A stretch of DNA of 64,000 bases, from the NCBI RefSeq assembly GCF_904846035.1, contig NZ_CAJGYT010000001.1:930001-994000 (forward strand). Reading direction: 5' to 3'. Source of the DNA: Psychrobacter aestuarii. GTDB taxonomy: Bacteria > Pseudomonadota > Gammaproteobacteria > Pseudomonadales > Moraxellaceae. The number at the start of each line of letters is the position of its first letter. The first letter of the stretch is position 1. Positions 18,368 to 28,522 of this stretch are shown one piece after another. The notes under the pieces are model-generated. The model saw nothing but the letters and a program-made list of their open reading frames with translations, did not search any database and was not told where the DNA came from. The position numbers were made by a program, and so were the translations under genes.

Positions 18368-21300
18368 TTAATCTTCCTCAAATATTTTATTAAGGCGGGT
18401 TAGGCAATTCACAATCAGCTTGCCCGACTGCTCCACACTGCTATCGAGTATCAGCTTTTCGTCCATGCGGTTGGTCAATGGCGTGAGCGCCTGTTGTAGG
18501 GCGCTTGCGATGACGCTGGCTTGCTGCTTGGCATCGGGAACGCTCGCCGTGTCGCCTTGTGGCGCAGCACTTACAAAGGGCTGTGCTTGCTGGGTTGCCA
18601 GCTGTTCGATGGCTTTGACCAGCTGCTCTACAAAAGATTTTTGCATCGTATAGGTATGGGCGATATGTGTATTGCCCTGCTGCTGCTCTTTGTCATAGAG
18701 GGCGCTTAGGGTGTTGATGCTCTGCACAAAGCCGTTATCAATACTTTGGCTGACCACTTTGGCATTGTCCATCATGCTCTCAGCGAGGCGCTGTTGGGCG
18801 CTTGCCTGCGCTTCGGTATGCTCGGCGAGCCTCACCATCAGCTCAGCTTGCGCGCTGTCGTCACGCTGCGCCTGCATCTGCGCTGGCTGCTGCAAATACC
18901 GCTCGAACTGCTGCCCGAGACTCGATAAACCAATCGCCATATCCGCGAGCTGTGCGATGATGCGTGCGCCTGTGTCGCCATCGTCGCCGCCCATGGCTTT
19001 GTTACGCAAAAAGTCGGCTTTGATTTGTGCCCAGCGTGCTGCCTCGTCATTATCGAGCGTGCCGCGCATCTCGCCGAGCTTGAGTAGGTTGCTCTCCGCG
19101 CCTGTGGTGAGCAGCTGCGACTCGCCCAAATAGTGGTCGTCAATCAGCTGATTGAGATCGTCTGTATTCATGACCGCCGACAGCTTTTCGGTCATCTTGT
19201 TCATATTACGGTAGCTGCCTTGGAGCTTAAAGGTCGGCTCGACGCGGTATTTGTCATCTTGCGCGGCGGAGGCGATGTAGGCTTGGTTGACGTCCAAGAC
19301 CACTTGCTGGACGCTAAACATATGGCGCAAGATGGCGAGGATTTCATTAATCTCCGAGGTGCTGTACGGGTGTGACAGCTCGCTGCTTTGCGCCTGCACG
19401 AGGGCGGCGCTGTTGCCATCGCTCGCGTCAATGGCTTTTGCCATTTTGATAAAGCGGTGTACATCAGCGAGGTCGCGGTTGGCAAGTGGCGCGAGCACAG
19501 CATTAGATGTCAGGGCATTTTCGATATAACTTAAGGCAAAGATGTCTTCCATACCGCCCATGATGTCGCCGAGGTTGTAGATGTCGGCGCGGTTGGCGAG
19601 CATGTCGGGGACTTTAAAGGCTTCGCCACTTTCGGTATACGGGTTACCCGCCATGACCACGCAGAACTTTTTGCCGCGCATGTCGTAGGTTTTGGTTTTG
19701 CCTTGCCATACGCCATCGATACGCCGCGTGCCATCACCGAGGGAGATGAATTTTTGTAAAAATTCGGCGTGCGTATGCTGGATATCGTCCAGATACAGCA
19801 TGACGTTGCTGCCCATTTCAAAGGCGAGGTTGATTTTATTCAGCTCTTCGCGGGCGGTGGCGTTCGGTGCTTTGGCGGGGTCTAGGGAGGTAACATCATG
19901 CCCGAGCGAGGGGCAGTTGATTTTCATAAAAATCAGCCCAAGACGGTTTGCCACATATTCCATGAGGGTGGTTTTACCATAACCAGGGGGCGATATCATC
20001 ATAAGGATGCCCATCAAGTCGGTACGCTTGTCCTCCCCGACCGTGCCCATTTGCTTGGCGAGGTTGTCACCAATCAGCGGTAGATAGCTTTCGTTAATCA
20101 GGCGGTTACGCACGAAAGACGACAGCGGACGCGGCATAAATTCGTTCAGCCTGAGCGATTCGCGCGCGTCGTGCAGCACCTCAGAGCGCATTGCTAAATA
20201 GCGCTTGTAAGCGGGGATAATGTGCGCCTGATGCTGATGCAAACGGCTTAAAAATTCATCTACCGCAAAACTTAGACGCTGCCCCTGAATGCGCGGATGC
20301 TCGCCCAAGAGATTGGGCACGTCTATTTGTAGCGATACGCTGGCGGTCTCACGAGTAAAGCTGTTAATGGCGGGCAGTTTATTGCTGTCTGCGCTGCCAA
20401 AACGGCTGGGCGCTAGTGTGCTGCGTTCGTTGTTATTGTCATTGGTGGTGGACGGTGCTTGCATACGCGCATATAGCGCCTCACGCTGGGTGTCGCTCAG
20501 CTGGGTGAGCATAATGGCAATCGCTTCGGGCACATAGTGCTGCCCGACTGCGAATTGTTCAGCACGCTCGGCTTGTTTGGTAGCGGCGGCGGTGCGCGCT
20601 TCTTCGCTCATTGTATCGTCTTCGCTTTCACTGCCTTGTGCATCGAGATGGCTGCCGTATTTTTGTTCTAACAAGGCAAAAAACCATGTGGACAGCAGCG
20701 CGTAGGCGGACTTTGGCTCAAAGCTCAATTTGCCAAGCGCATTTTGTAGCTGCTGTAGGCTGGCTTTGTGTTGTCCATTATCCAGCGTCTCGGTCAACAG
20801 AGTACACAGCTTTTGTGCTTGCTGGCTGGTTTGCCATACAGGCTGATTATCGCTATCGGCGCTATTATTGACATTGCCAAAGCTGCTGCTTAAAGGGCTG
20901 CCAATGGCACTGCTGCCCGCATCGTCATGCGGCTGCCCCATGACGGTCACCAGATATTCACAAGCAAGGGTGACGTGCTCAAGGTTAAAAATATCCTGCG
21001 CATCGCGCTCTGCGTCGAGGGCTGGGCGCTCGTCACTGGGCTGCGCCTCCTCGCTATAGATCTGCACAAAGTTCTGCATCACCCCTTTCATATCTTCGAC
21101 CAGCAGGGCTTTGGCGGTATCGCTGCCAAGCATACGGCGTAATTGTTCAGCGGTAATCGCTCGGTCGCGCCAGTTACGCATGGCGGTCAAGGTCTTGGCG
21201 TCTAGCCAGCGGTCGTAATCAAATGCCGATAACCCCTGCAAGCCCAGCGCTTGTACCATCATCAGCTGCCAATAAAACAGCTGCGCCAGCGCACGCACAG

Positions 21301-24300
21301 GCGGCGTGTAAATGAGCAAACCTGCGGCGCGTAAGGTGGGCAAAATGTGCAGCAATAACAGCGTGGCATCATGGTCATGAATGCCCTTTTCAAAGCCCAG
21401 CTGATAGCGCGGCGCGGCGTAGGCTTTGACGAGGTTGGCAAGCGGGCTGTTGCTCGCAAGCGCGGACAGCTCAGTATTGGCATTGGGGCGGCTGGCGATG
21501 GTGTCGTCATAGGCTTGATACAGGCGCGCTTCGGTCAAGCCGTCTTGACTGTTTTTGGCGCTCTCAATGATGCTATAGGCTAGGTATTCGGCGCGATAGA
21601 CCGTCTCTGACTCGGAGGCGATATTCATGTCCCAATAGGGACGCAGGGCCGTTAACGCAGGGTCGTTCAATGCTTCGTAATACTCGGTGCCTGTTAAATG
21701 CAGATTGAGCATGCGCTTGCCGTCCGACTGCTGACGGCTGAGCAAGGTCAAATCAAGCGGCTGAGTATTGACCGAAAAGCGGTGCTTGCCCAGCTTAATG
21801 ACCTGCCCGCCTGCTTCAAAGAGGTCGGACTTGTCTTTAAGGCTCTTATAGCTTTCAACTTGAATGGCTTTGAGGCGCGCCTCAACATCGTCGGCTTTGA
21901 CGCTAAAGCCCATCTCTTGCAAGTCTTTAACGACGCGGCGCACCTTTTGTACCAAGCCGTCCGAGGCAAAATAGGTGTTTAAGCTCTCGGTATCGCTAAA
22001 GCCTGTGACGCCCGTGCTTTGTGTGCGTTTTTTGATGCTCTCAAGCATGCGTGATGCCGCGTCACCGAGGTTTTGTGCCTTACGGTTGCGCGCGTCTAGC
22101 AGTTGCTGTTTGTGGTTTTCAAAGGTGTCGTAAATCTCTTCACGCTTGCTGATGATATCGCCTAAGAACTGATCGCCGCTTGCGCTCTCAGGGTCGGTAA
22201 ACTGGCTTTCTAGCTCCTCTAACTGCACCAGCAGCTTTGCCATTTGTTCATCGGACTTTTCAGGCGTGGTGGCGATGGACAAGGCATTGGCAATCGATTG
22301 CCCGAACAGGCGGAACTGTGCGCCGAACTGCGCCACCGCCTCTGCTGAACCAAAGCTTTTGCGCTTGTGTCCCAGCTTGGCTTTACTTTGGTTCAGACGG
22401 GCATAAATCGCCGAGATATCATCGATGATTTGCGTGCGCACCGTGGCATCCGCCACATCAAGCGTGCCCAGCATTTCGGTCAGTAAGTCCAGCCCTTCTG
22501 CGGTCTTGTCGATATTGTCCAGCACGGGCTGTAGCTCGGCACTGGTCTCGGCGGTCTCGATACGCTCGCTGACGTCTGCCAAGATATCCTCGTACCCTGC
22601 CAGCGCATCCTCGCCGCTCAGATACTGTACCGTCTGCTCAGCAAGCGTCTGCTCGGCGTCCTCTAGCTCCTGTTGCATCGCGGCAAGCGCGTTGGTATCA
22701 AGGTAACGCAAGTCCTCAAGGCTGACCAAATGCCCTTTTTGACGGCGTAGCGCTGCGAGCTGGTCGACATAGTCACTGGCGCTATCGAAGCTAGTGATTT
22801 TGATTTGTCGTAAAATTTCTGTTTGCTTGGCTTCGGCGTCTTTGATTGCCGCTTGGGTTTGTTTTTGGATGCTTTGCACTTTGGCAAATTCATCAATGAC
22901 CAGCTCGGCGGTCGCCGTCACCGCTTTAATGCGCTCTGCCATCTCACCAAGCTCAGGATCAGACAGCCAGTAATAGCTGTCAAACAAGCGCTTGCTGGTA
23001 TCCGACAACTCCTCATACAGCTTTTGTGAGACGCTTTGATTGCCAATCAGGCGGGTGACGCTGTACAGATCGGAGATACCGCGCACCAGCTCTTTGTTGC
23101 CGATTTTGCCATAAAAGCTGGTACTCTCAGGCAGCTCGCTGACGTATTCAGGTGAGGCGTACGGCGTGTGCCAGATTTGCATCGGGTGGATGCGTGACGG
23201 CTCACTTTGCGCGCTAAAGAGTACCAAGCGCCCACTGTCGGCGAGCGCCATACCATTACAATAAATGGGGTTCGCCAGTTGTTTTTTGATGATGTTGTAA
23301 GGGAACAGCCCCGTCACACCGAGCGCGACATCGTAGAATAAAAACAGCACGTCCTCGCCATTAGGCGAGATGATTTTTCGCTTAAAGCGCAAGTCCATCG
23401 CTTGCTGCTCGCCGCCGAACAGCTTGTGCTCGCCTGTCTGCAAATAGTAGCCACCCGGGAAAATGATGCCGTGGTCTTCAGGCAGCTGCACGCACGATTG
23501 TCCGATGGCATCGAGGCGCAGCACAGCTTCGGTCAAGGTGTTGTATACAAAATAGCGGTACTGCTCTTCGCGGTACGGCAAGATTTTTAATAAAATCAGG
23601 CTGCCCACTTTGGCATAAAAAATCTGCGCGTCGGTCAACGATTGGGTACGGTCATTGACAGGCTCATTATAGATGCCCAGCCCTGATTGGGTATTGTTCT
23701 CAATTTTGATGGTTAAGCTGCCGCCTACCGTCTCCACGAATATCGTGTCCAAGATATTCATGTGCGGGTACTTGCCGTTAATCATCTGCTCGCGGGTGGT
23801 CTGTATCCAATCAAAATCATAAGCAGGCGGCAGCTCAATGTCGCGCTCGCCGCGATTGTCCACATAAGTGACCTGCGCGTCCTCAGGTGTACCGTCGCTA
23901 AAGTCTAAGGCAAAGCGAAACACACGAATATCGGTGATGCGCTCACCGATTTGGAACGCCATGAGCAGCTTGCTGTCTTTCACCGTCAGCTGAATCAGGC
24001 GCGTCTGTTTGTAGTAGCGGTACAGCTCGTTAAAATCCTGCACAAAGGCGGGCTGCGCCAAAAACGTCCCTTGCAAATCGACTTCTTGCAAGGTGTATTC
24101 TGCCTCGCTACTGGCGTCACTGCTCTCGCCGTCTTCGCTCCCCGTAGGCGCATTCAGGCGATATAGGGACAGCACGTCTTTGACATGGCTTGCGCGCTTG
24201 AGCCCCATAAAGACGTTGTAACCGAATAGCAGATACTCGCCCACCTGCACCATATCCTGCGCCACGCAGTTGTGCTCGGTACGGATGCGCGTGCGCGCCA

Positions 24301-24535
24301 CCACCTGCATTTGGGTGCTGCCAAACTCGGTCAAGCGCGCTTGGTTGAGCGCGGCGGTTTGTCGCTCCAGCTGCTCGCCTTGCTCGGTCAGGCGTTTTTT
24401 GATCAGCTCATAGGCATTGCCTGCGGCAACCGCTTGGTCGGCTTGTGCCGTGCTGTCTTGGCTGTCTGGATTGGCTGCTGGGTTTGGATGCTCGGTATCT
24501 GCCATCGTCGTTCGTCCACTTGTATTTTTAGGCAT
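18368..24535 (-). CDS. giant AAA ATPase, DUF3686 'DNA repair ATPase' type
   Basis: A 2055-residue protein. Order of parts: a Gln/Asp/Ala-rich start (1-60); a beta-strand-rich region at about 70-490 that looks propeller-like (repeated short segments such as MVQVGEYLLFGYNVFMGLKR and LVLFSAQSEPSRIHPMQIWHTPY); a long coiled coil at about 530-930; a mixed helical region; an AAA+ domain with Walker A SPPGYGKTT (about 1515), Walker B VMLYLDDIQ (about 1583) and an arginine-rich ANRADIYNLGD segment (about 1652); and C-terminal helices to 2055. This matches proteins annotated as DUF3686 or DNA repair ATPase; the repair role is, to my knowledge, untested. The AAA+ core resembles MoxR/dynein-type remodellers. 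The ATG at 24535 lacks a clear ribosome binding site; the ATG at 24502 (MADTEH) is an alternative start. It lies downstream of flotillin and YqiJ-like genes. Confidence 0.82.
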   Translation of the reverse strand: MPKNTSGRTTMADTEHPNPAANPDSQDSTAQADQAVAAGNAYELIKKRLTEQGEQLERQTAALNQARLTEFGSTQMQVVARTRIRTEHNCVAQDMVQVGEYLLFGYNVFMGLKRASHVKDVLSLYRLNAPTGSEDGESSDASSEAEYTLQEVDLQGTFLAQPAFVQDFNELYRYYKQTRLIQLTVKDSKLLMAFQIGERITDIRVFRFALDFSDGTPEDAQVTYVDNRGERDIELPPAYDFDWIQTTREQMINGKYPHMNILDTIFVETVGGSLTIKIENNTQSGLGIYNEPVNDRTQSLTDAQIFYAKVGSLILLKILPYREEQYRYFVYNTLTEAVLRLDAIGQSCVQLPEDHGIIFPGGYYLQTGEHKLFGGEQQAMDLRFKRKIISPNGEDVLFLFYDVALGVTGLFPYNIIKKQLANPIYCNGMALADSGRLVLFSAQSEPSRIHPMQIWHTPYASPEYVSELPESTSFYGKIGNKELVRGISDLYSVTRLIGNQSVSQKLYEELSDTSKRLFDSYYWLSDPELGEMAERIKAVTATAELVIDEFAKVQSIQKQTQAAIKDAEAKQTEILRQIKITSFDSASDYVDQLAALRRQKGHLVSLEDLRYLDTNALAAMQQELEDAEQTLAEQTVQYLSGEDALAGYEDILADVSERIETAETSAELQPVLDNIDKTAEGLDLLTEMLGTLDVADATVRTQIIDDISAIYARLNQSKAKLGHKRKSFGSAEAVAQFGAQFRLFGQSIANALSIATTPEKSDEQMAKLLVQLEELESQFTDPESASGDQFLGDIISKREEIYDTFENHKQQLLDARNRKAQNLGDAASRMLESIKKRTQSTGVTGFSDTESLNTYFASDGLVQKVRRVVKDLQEMGFSVKADDVEARLKAIQVESYKSLKDKSDLFEAGGQVIKLGKHRFSVNTQPLDLTLLSRQQSDGKRMLNLHLTGTEYYEALNDPALTALRPYWDMNIASESETVYRAEYLAYSIIESAKNSQDGLTEARLYQAYDDTIASRPNANTELSALASNSPLANLVKAYAAPRYQLGFEKGIHDHDATLLLLHILPTLRAAGLLIYTPPVRALAQLFYWQLMMVQALGLQGLSAFDYDRWLDAKTLTAMRNWRDRAITAEQLRRMLGSDTAKALLVEDMKGVMQNFVQIYSEEAQPSDERPALDAERDAQDIFNLEHVTLACEYLVTVMGQPHDDAGSSAIGSPLSSSFGNVNNSADSDNQPVWQTSQQAQKLCTLLTETLDNGQHKASLQQLQNALGKLSFEPKSAYALLSTWFFALLEQKYGSHLDAQGSESEDDTMSEEARTAAATKQAERAEQFAVGQHYVPEAIAIMLTQLSDTQREALYARMQAPSTTNDNNNERSTLAPSRFGSADSNKLPAINSFTRETASVSLQIDVPNLLGEHPRIQGQRLSFAVDEFLSRLHQHQAHIIPAYKRYLAMRSEVLHDARESLRLNEFMPRPLSSFVRNRLINESYLPLIGDNLAKQMGTVGEDKRTDLMGILMMISPPGYGKTTLMEYVANRLGLIFMKINCPSLGHDVTSLDPAKAPNATAREELNKINLAFEMGSNVMLYLDDIQHTHAEFLQKFISLGDGTRRIDGVWQGKTKTYDMRGKKFCVVMAGNPYTESGEAFKVPDMLANRADIYNLGDIMGGMEDIFALSYIENALTSNAVLAPLANRDLADVHRFIKMAKAIDASDGNSAALVQAQSSELSHPYSTSEINEILAILRHMFSVQQVVLDVNQAYIASAAQDDKYRVEPTFKLQGSYRNMNKMTEKLSAVMNTDDLNQLIDDHYLGESQLLTTGAESNLLKLGEMRGTLDNDEAARWAQIKADFLRNKAMGGDDGDTGARIIAQLADMAIGLSSLGQQFERYLQQPAQMQAQRDDSAQAELMVRLAEHTEAQASAQQRLAESMMDNAKVVSQSIDNGFVQSINTLSALYDKEQQQGNTHIAHTYTMQKSFVEQLVKAIEQLATQQAQPFVSAAPQGDTASVPDAKQQASVIASALQQALTPLTNRMDEKLILDSSVEQSGKLIVNCLTRLNKIFEED

Positions 24536-24580
24536 GAATAGGCTAAAGGTTCATTAGATCAGATATAAACTCTACGGTAG

Positions 24581-25129
24581 CTACACTTCTAAACTGCGCG
24601 AGGGCACTTTATACATCAGCGTGTGTAGCATTTCGATAAATAGCGATTTATCCGCAAAATTCATGTCTGATATAACGACTTTTTCCATCGTCGTATGGAT
24701 AATAATCTGATGCAGTTTGCCAACGGCAGTCACCTCAAATTTATGAATATCTTGATACCTTACTGTCATCAATTTATTGCTAATTGGGCGTTTGGGTGCG
24801 ATTATCTTAGAATCGTACAATGTAATCGAGTGCGGCTTTTGAAAGGATTGGATAAGTAACGTCAAACCAAAACAAGCCACCATAAAAAAGAGCAGCGCAC
24901 TTCCCCATGCAAAGTAAATTGCCATGTTGGGTGATAGACTTATATGATTCAGGATTACCCCTGCCTCGTTGTTTAACGCATCTTGTACCGCAGTCCAACA
25001 TAGCGCTAAGGAAGGCACTAAACAAAAAACCCCGTACCATTTAGCAGGTCGATATTCATACTGCTTAATGATCTCTTCTTCTCTATACGCTGCTTGTTCA
25101 GGCACTTTGTTGAGCAATTCCGTGTCCAC
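24581..25129 (-). CDS. two-helix membrane protein with PH-like soluble domain, unknown function
   Basis: A 182-residue protein starting at GTG 25129, with AAAGGACG upstream. Two hydrophobic segments (about 32-52 and 68-92) are followed by a strand-rich domain of about 80 residues: SITLYDSKIIAPKRP, VRYQDIHKFEV and HQIIIHTTMEKVVI resemble bacterial PH-like domains (YdbS/YdbT or DUF304 type). It lies 46 bases upstream of the giant ATPase gene and downstream of the flotillin terminator, so it is probably the first gene of the ATPase transcript. I cannot name a family with confidence. Confidence 0.7.
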   Translation of the reverse strand: MDTELLNKVPEQAAYREEEIIKQYEYRPAKWYGVFCLVPSLALCWTAVQDALNNEAGVILNHISLSPNMAIYFAWGSALLFFMVACFGLTLLIQSFQKPHSITLYDSKIIAPKRPISNKLMTVRYQDIHKFEVTAVGKLHQIIIHTTMEKVVISDMNFADKSLFIEMLHTLMYKVPSRSLEV

Positions 25130-25184
25130 AACCGTCCTTTACTTTTTAAGATTTATGAGTGAAAACGTATTAAAAATAAAAACC

Positions 25185-25224
25185 TATGGGCTAAGCATTT
25201 TTATCAGCAAACGCTTAGCCCATA
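25185..25224 (-). terminator. terminator between flotillin gene and downstream membrane gene
   Basis: A perfect 12-bp inverted repeat TATGGGCTAAGC / GCTTAGCCCATA with a 16-base loop, followed on the minus strand by GGTTTTTATTTTT, lies about 50 bases after the flotillin stop codon. It implies that the flotillin transcript ends here at least in part. Confidence 0.8.
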
Positions 25225-25273
25225 TTCAATATAACAGCGCGCCTAGAAAAGTCTAAACGCGCCGTGTACTTCA

Positions 25274-27310
25274 TTATTCGCTGTCTTTTTCTGCGTTGTC
25301 TTGATTGACGGCATTGCTGTCCGCGCCTTGCGCTTTCATCACTTGGTTTGCCATCACGGTGTTCATGATGCCGCTTAATGTATTGGACTTGCCAGCCAGA
25401 CCATCGATGGCTTTACCGATAGACAATGACTTGGCAAAGTTGTCAAAGAAGTGCTCTTCGCCGCCAACGATGTCGATTTTGGCTTTTTGTAGCGCGACCG
25501 ATAGGACTTCGGCATTTTCTTTGGCAATCTCTTTGCCTGCATCAATAGACGCCAGTGACTCTTGCAATGCGGTTTCGAGCTTCATGCGGAACTCTTCGTG
25601 CTCGCGTGCCTCTTTGCTCATGCTGCCCATGGCATTGAACTTCTCGACCAGACCATCGGCTTCGGCTTTGAAGTGCTCGCGGGTGACTTCGGCTTTTGCC
25701 AAGCCCACTTCGCGCTCAGCTTGCGCGTTTGAGCGACCGCGTGCGGCGATGATTTCGGCATCCGCAAGACCGACATCACGCTCGGCTTTGGCTTTCGATT
25801 CGCCACGTGCAGCGATAACTTCGGCGTCCGCCATACCGATATCACGGTCAGACTGTGCGCGTGCCTGCCCTGTAGCTTTGATGACATTCGCTTGGGCGAT
25901 GCCTTCTTTTTCAGACGAGGCGGCTTTGGCTTCTTGAATCGCGGCTTCAGCAAAGCCGTGTGCCGACTCTTCTGCTTTGATGCCTTCTGCCAGCTTGATT
26001 TTGGCTTCGGCGTCTTTGGCACTGGCTTCGAGCTTGGCGTTGGCAAGCGTGGTGATTTCAACCGCTTTATGCTTGGCGGACAGCTCTTCGGCTTCTGCCT
26101 TTTTAACTTGACGTACTTTTTCTTCTTCAGCATCGGCTTCGGCAGCGAGGACGCGGGTTTGCTTAGCGCGCTCGGCTTCGCTGACTTCGCGCACTTCTTT
26201 GATGCGCTCTTCTTCTTGTGCCACGGTTTTATCGACCGCGATACGTTCGCGAATCACGTTGGCGATTTCTTTTTTCTCAAGCTCGATAGCACGCTCAGCT
26301 TCGATGCGCTGTAAGTCCACTTCACGCTCACGCGAAACCACTTCTAGGTCGCGGGCGCGGGTGACTTTTTCTTGCTCAATGATGACCGCACGCAGACGGT
26401 TTTGCTCCGCCACTTCGATTTCGCGCTGTTGGTTTTCGCGCTGAATCGCAAGGTCTTGCTCGACGATGATAATCGCGGTTTCGGACTTTTTGCGCTCTTC
26501 TTCTTCAATTTTGCGCGTTTCCGCCGTTTCGCGGGCGATGACGGTGGCGATTTCGCGTTTTTGCTTGGCTTGGGCGTCCGCTTCTTGACGCTCCAGCTCC
26601 AACATAGCCTCAATGGTCTCGACGTTTTTCTTTTTCACCGCCAGCTCTTCATCACGCTCCAGCTCGTTGGTGATGACATTTTGCGTGGCGGTCAGCTGGG
26701 TAATCTTTTTGATACCTTCAGCATCCAAGATATTACTTGGGTCGAGAGAGACTTTTGGCGTTTGTTCTAGGTAGTCAATCGCGACGTCCTCGAGCACATA
26801 ACCGTTTAAGTCATTGCCGATTTCTTGGACGATGCTGTCACGGAACTGGCTGCGGTTTTCGAACAGTTTGACAAAATCAATCTGCTTACCGACCGTTTTT
26901 AGCGCTTCTGAAAATTTGGCATTAAACAGCTCATTGACCGCCACTTTGTCTGAGGCGCGGTCAACGCCGACCGATTTTGCCACCTTGAGCACGTCTTCTT
27001 CGGTTTCATTGACGCGCAGATAAAAGGCGACGGTGATGTCAGCACGCATGTTGTCCGCACAAATCAAGCCTTCTTTGCCTCGTCTGTCTACCTCTAGGGT
27101 AATCAGTGAGATTTTCATCAGCTCTTTTTTGTTAATGACCGGCCAGACAAAGCCGCCGTCAAAGCGTACGGCAATCTTATTTACGCCGTTGATAATCAGC
27201 GCCGTGCCCTGCTCGACCTTGATATAAAAGGCCTTGAGCATCATCAATGCCGCCATGACAAAAACAAACGCCAGTATCACGACGACACCGACGATGATGA
27301 GTATATCCAT
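25274..27310 (-). CDS. yqiK: flotillin-family SPFH protein (YqiK-like)
   Basis: A 678-residue membrane scaffold. One N-terminal transmembrane helix (about residues 2-24, LIIVGVVVILAFVFVMAALM) is followed by the SPFH/band 7 domain (about 25-220, GTALIINGVNKIAVRFDGG then VDRRGKEGLICADNMRADITV). A very long charged coiled coil (about 230-610) contains three near-identical repeats around AEREVGLADAEIIAARG, and a C-terminal region follows. Start at ATG 27310 after AGGAGTGAAC; the longer frame to 27352 has no ribosome binding site. Flotillins organise membrane microdomains and influence fluidity. It is downstream of the YqiJ-like gene as in E. coli yqiJK. Confidence 0.92.
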   Translation of the reverse strand: MDILIIVGVVVILAFVFVMAALMMLKAFYIKVEQGTALIINGVNKIAVRFDGGFVWPVINKKELMKISLITLEVDRRGKEGLICADNMRADITVAFYLRVNETEEDVLKVAKSVGVDRASDKVAVNELFNAKFSEALKTVGKQIDFVKLFENRSQFRDSIVQEIGNDLNGYVLEDVAIDYLEQTPKVSLDPSNILDAEGIKKITQLTATQNVITNELERDEELAVKKKNVETIEAMLELERQEADAQAKQKREIATVIARETAETRKIEEEERKKSETAIIIVEQDLAIQRENQQREIEVAEQNRLRAVIIEQEKVTRARDLEVVSREREVDLQRIEAERAIELEKKEIANVIRERIAVDKTVAQEEERIKEVREVSEAERAKQTRVLAAEADAEEEKVRQVKKAEAEELSAKHKAVEITTLANAKLEASAKDAEAKIKLAEGIKAEESAHGFAEAAIQEAKAASSEKEGIAQANVIKATGQARAQSDRDIGMADAEVIAARGESKAKAERDVGLADAEIIAARGRSNAQAEREVGLAKAEVTREHFKAEADGLVEKFNAMGSMSKEAREHEEFRMKLETALQESLASIDAGKEIAKENAEVLSVALQKAKIDIVGGEEHFFDNFAKSLSIGKAIDGLAGKSNTLSGIMNTVMANQVMKAQGADSNAVNQDNAEKDSE

Positions 27311-27519
27311 GTTCACTCCTGTCGTTTGAACCCAAAAACCAAACCGAACCATGTGCGCCCCTCTGTTGCGTGAGCTGGGCAGTCATTGGCGTTATGCGGG
27401 TTTTGCGTTCAACTTATGGTTAAAATCTATCATGCAAATTACGCGAGTAAGCGATAAAAGAAAAAATAGGCAGCAAAAAAACGGCATACAACGGGCATTG
27501 CCCATCGTATAACCGAGAC

Positions 27520-28248
27520 TTATTGATGCGTTTTATTGAGGTTTAAGTCCCCATTGTCATGAGGTGTCTTTTCAGCACCCTCGCCGACGGGGCGCACTTG
27601 ATAGGCGTTGATGTCGTCTAAATAGGCGACCAGCTGCACAGTGTCGCCTTTTTTGAGGGTTTTGCTATGTGCCGCGTCATAGGGGCGAATTTTTAGAATC
27701 AGTCCTGCACCGCCGTCATGCAGCTCAGCTTCGCCATGTGTCGCGGTGACGCTGAGCGTACGTACAGTAGCGGTCTTGCCGATATTGCTTGCCGCGTTGC
27801 GTTTGGGGATATTGGCAATGTTTTTGCGAATGGGCGCAATGATAAGCCCTGTCAGCCACATCGACACCACGAGCACGAGTAGCAGCGCGCCTGTGCCAAA
27901 GAGATAATACAAGATGCCCGAGACCATCGATTTATCTAACAGACTGGTGTAGACGTAGCTGAGCACCCAGCCAATCAGGCTCACCAAAGTCAATATGATG
28001 ATAAGCGGTACGCCATACAGCCCAAATCTGAGCATAATGCCCGTAAAAAACCCTGCTGAGCCCAAGTCCGCCGTGTCGCCGCCTGTATCACCAACGTCGC
28101 CGACATCACCCACATCAACGTTGTCCATATCGGTCATGCCAAGCAAAGACACCAGCCAATATAACGTGACAAACATCACCAGCCCCGTAAACACCACCGT
28201 CGGGTACATACTGATTTTGTTGATAAATATTGCGAACGCGTCTTGCAT
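27520..28248 (-). CDS. yqiJ: YqiJ-like OB-fold membrane protein
   Basis: A 242-residue inner-membrane protein. Hydrophobic helices lie at about 16-36, 65-90 (after an acidic DVGDVGDVGDTGGD repeat segment) and 110-135, followed by a soluble OB-like domain (about 150-220, with GKTATVRTLSVTATHGEAEL and DTVQLVAYLDDINAYQVRPV). This matches YqiJ, the NfeD-related partner of YqiK flotillin. The ATG follows AGCAGGTGGCTG. It is the first gene of the flotillin cluster; the gap to the flotillin gene is about 210 bases. Confidence 0.85.
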   Translation of the reverse strand: MQDAFAIFINKISMYPTVVFTGLVMFVTLYWLVSLLGMTDMDNVDVGDVGDVGDTGGDTADLGSAGFFTGIMLRFGLYGVPLIIILTLVSLIGWVLSYVYTSLLDKSMVSGILYYLFGTGALLLVLVVSMWLTGLIIAPIRKNIANIPKRNAASNIGKTATVRTLSVTATHGEAELHDGGAGLILKIRPYDAAHSKTLKKGDTVQLVAYLDDINAYQVRPVGEGAEKTPHDNGDLNLNKTHQ

Positions 28249-28522
28249 CAGCCACCTGCTCCTATCGTGCTTGCCTTATAAACCGTTACGACTGTCAACG
28301 CCTATAAGGTAAACTTATGTTCCTTTTTATGCATTATATACACGACAGGCGGCAGAATACAGCATTAGTGCCCAATTTTTGTATTTTTATGAGTGACTTG
28401 GCTTTGCTTGTTTTTTTAATAAACACCTCAGCTAAACAATGGGGAATACGTTTTTAGCTCAGATAATCATTCCTCATTCATCCCTTTTACTAAAGCATTT
28501 GGGCGTATTTATTTTGTCTGAC

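Noticed and set aside
25305..26770. Several long antisense frames rich in Ser/Arg or Phe/Leu
   Set aside because: They are shadows of the repetitive coiled coil of flotillin (GAA/GCG-rich codons) and have no independent support.
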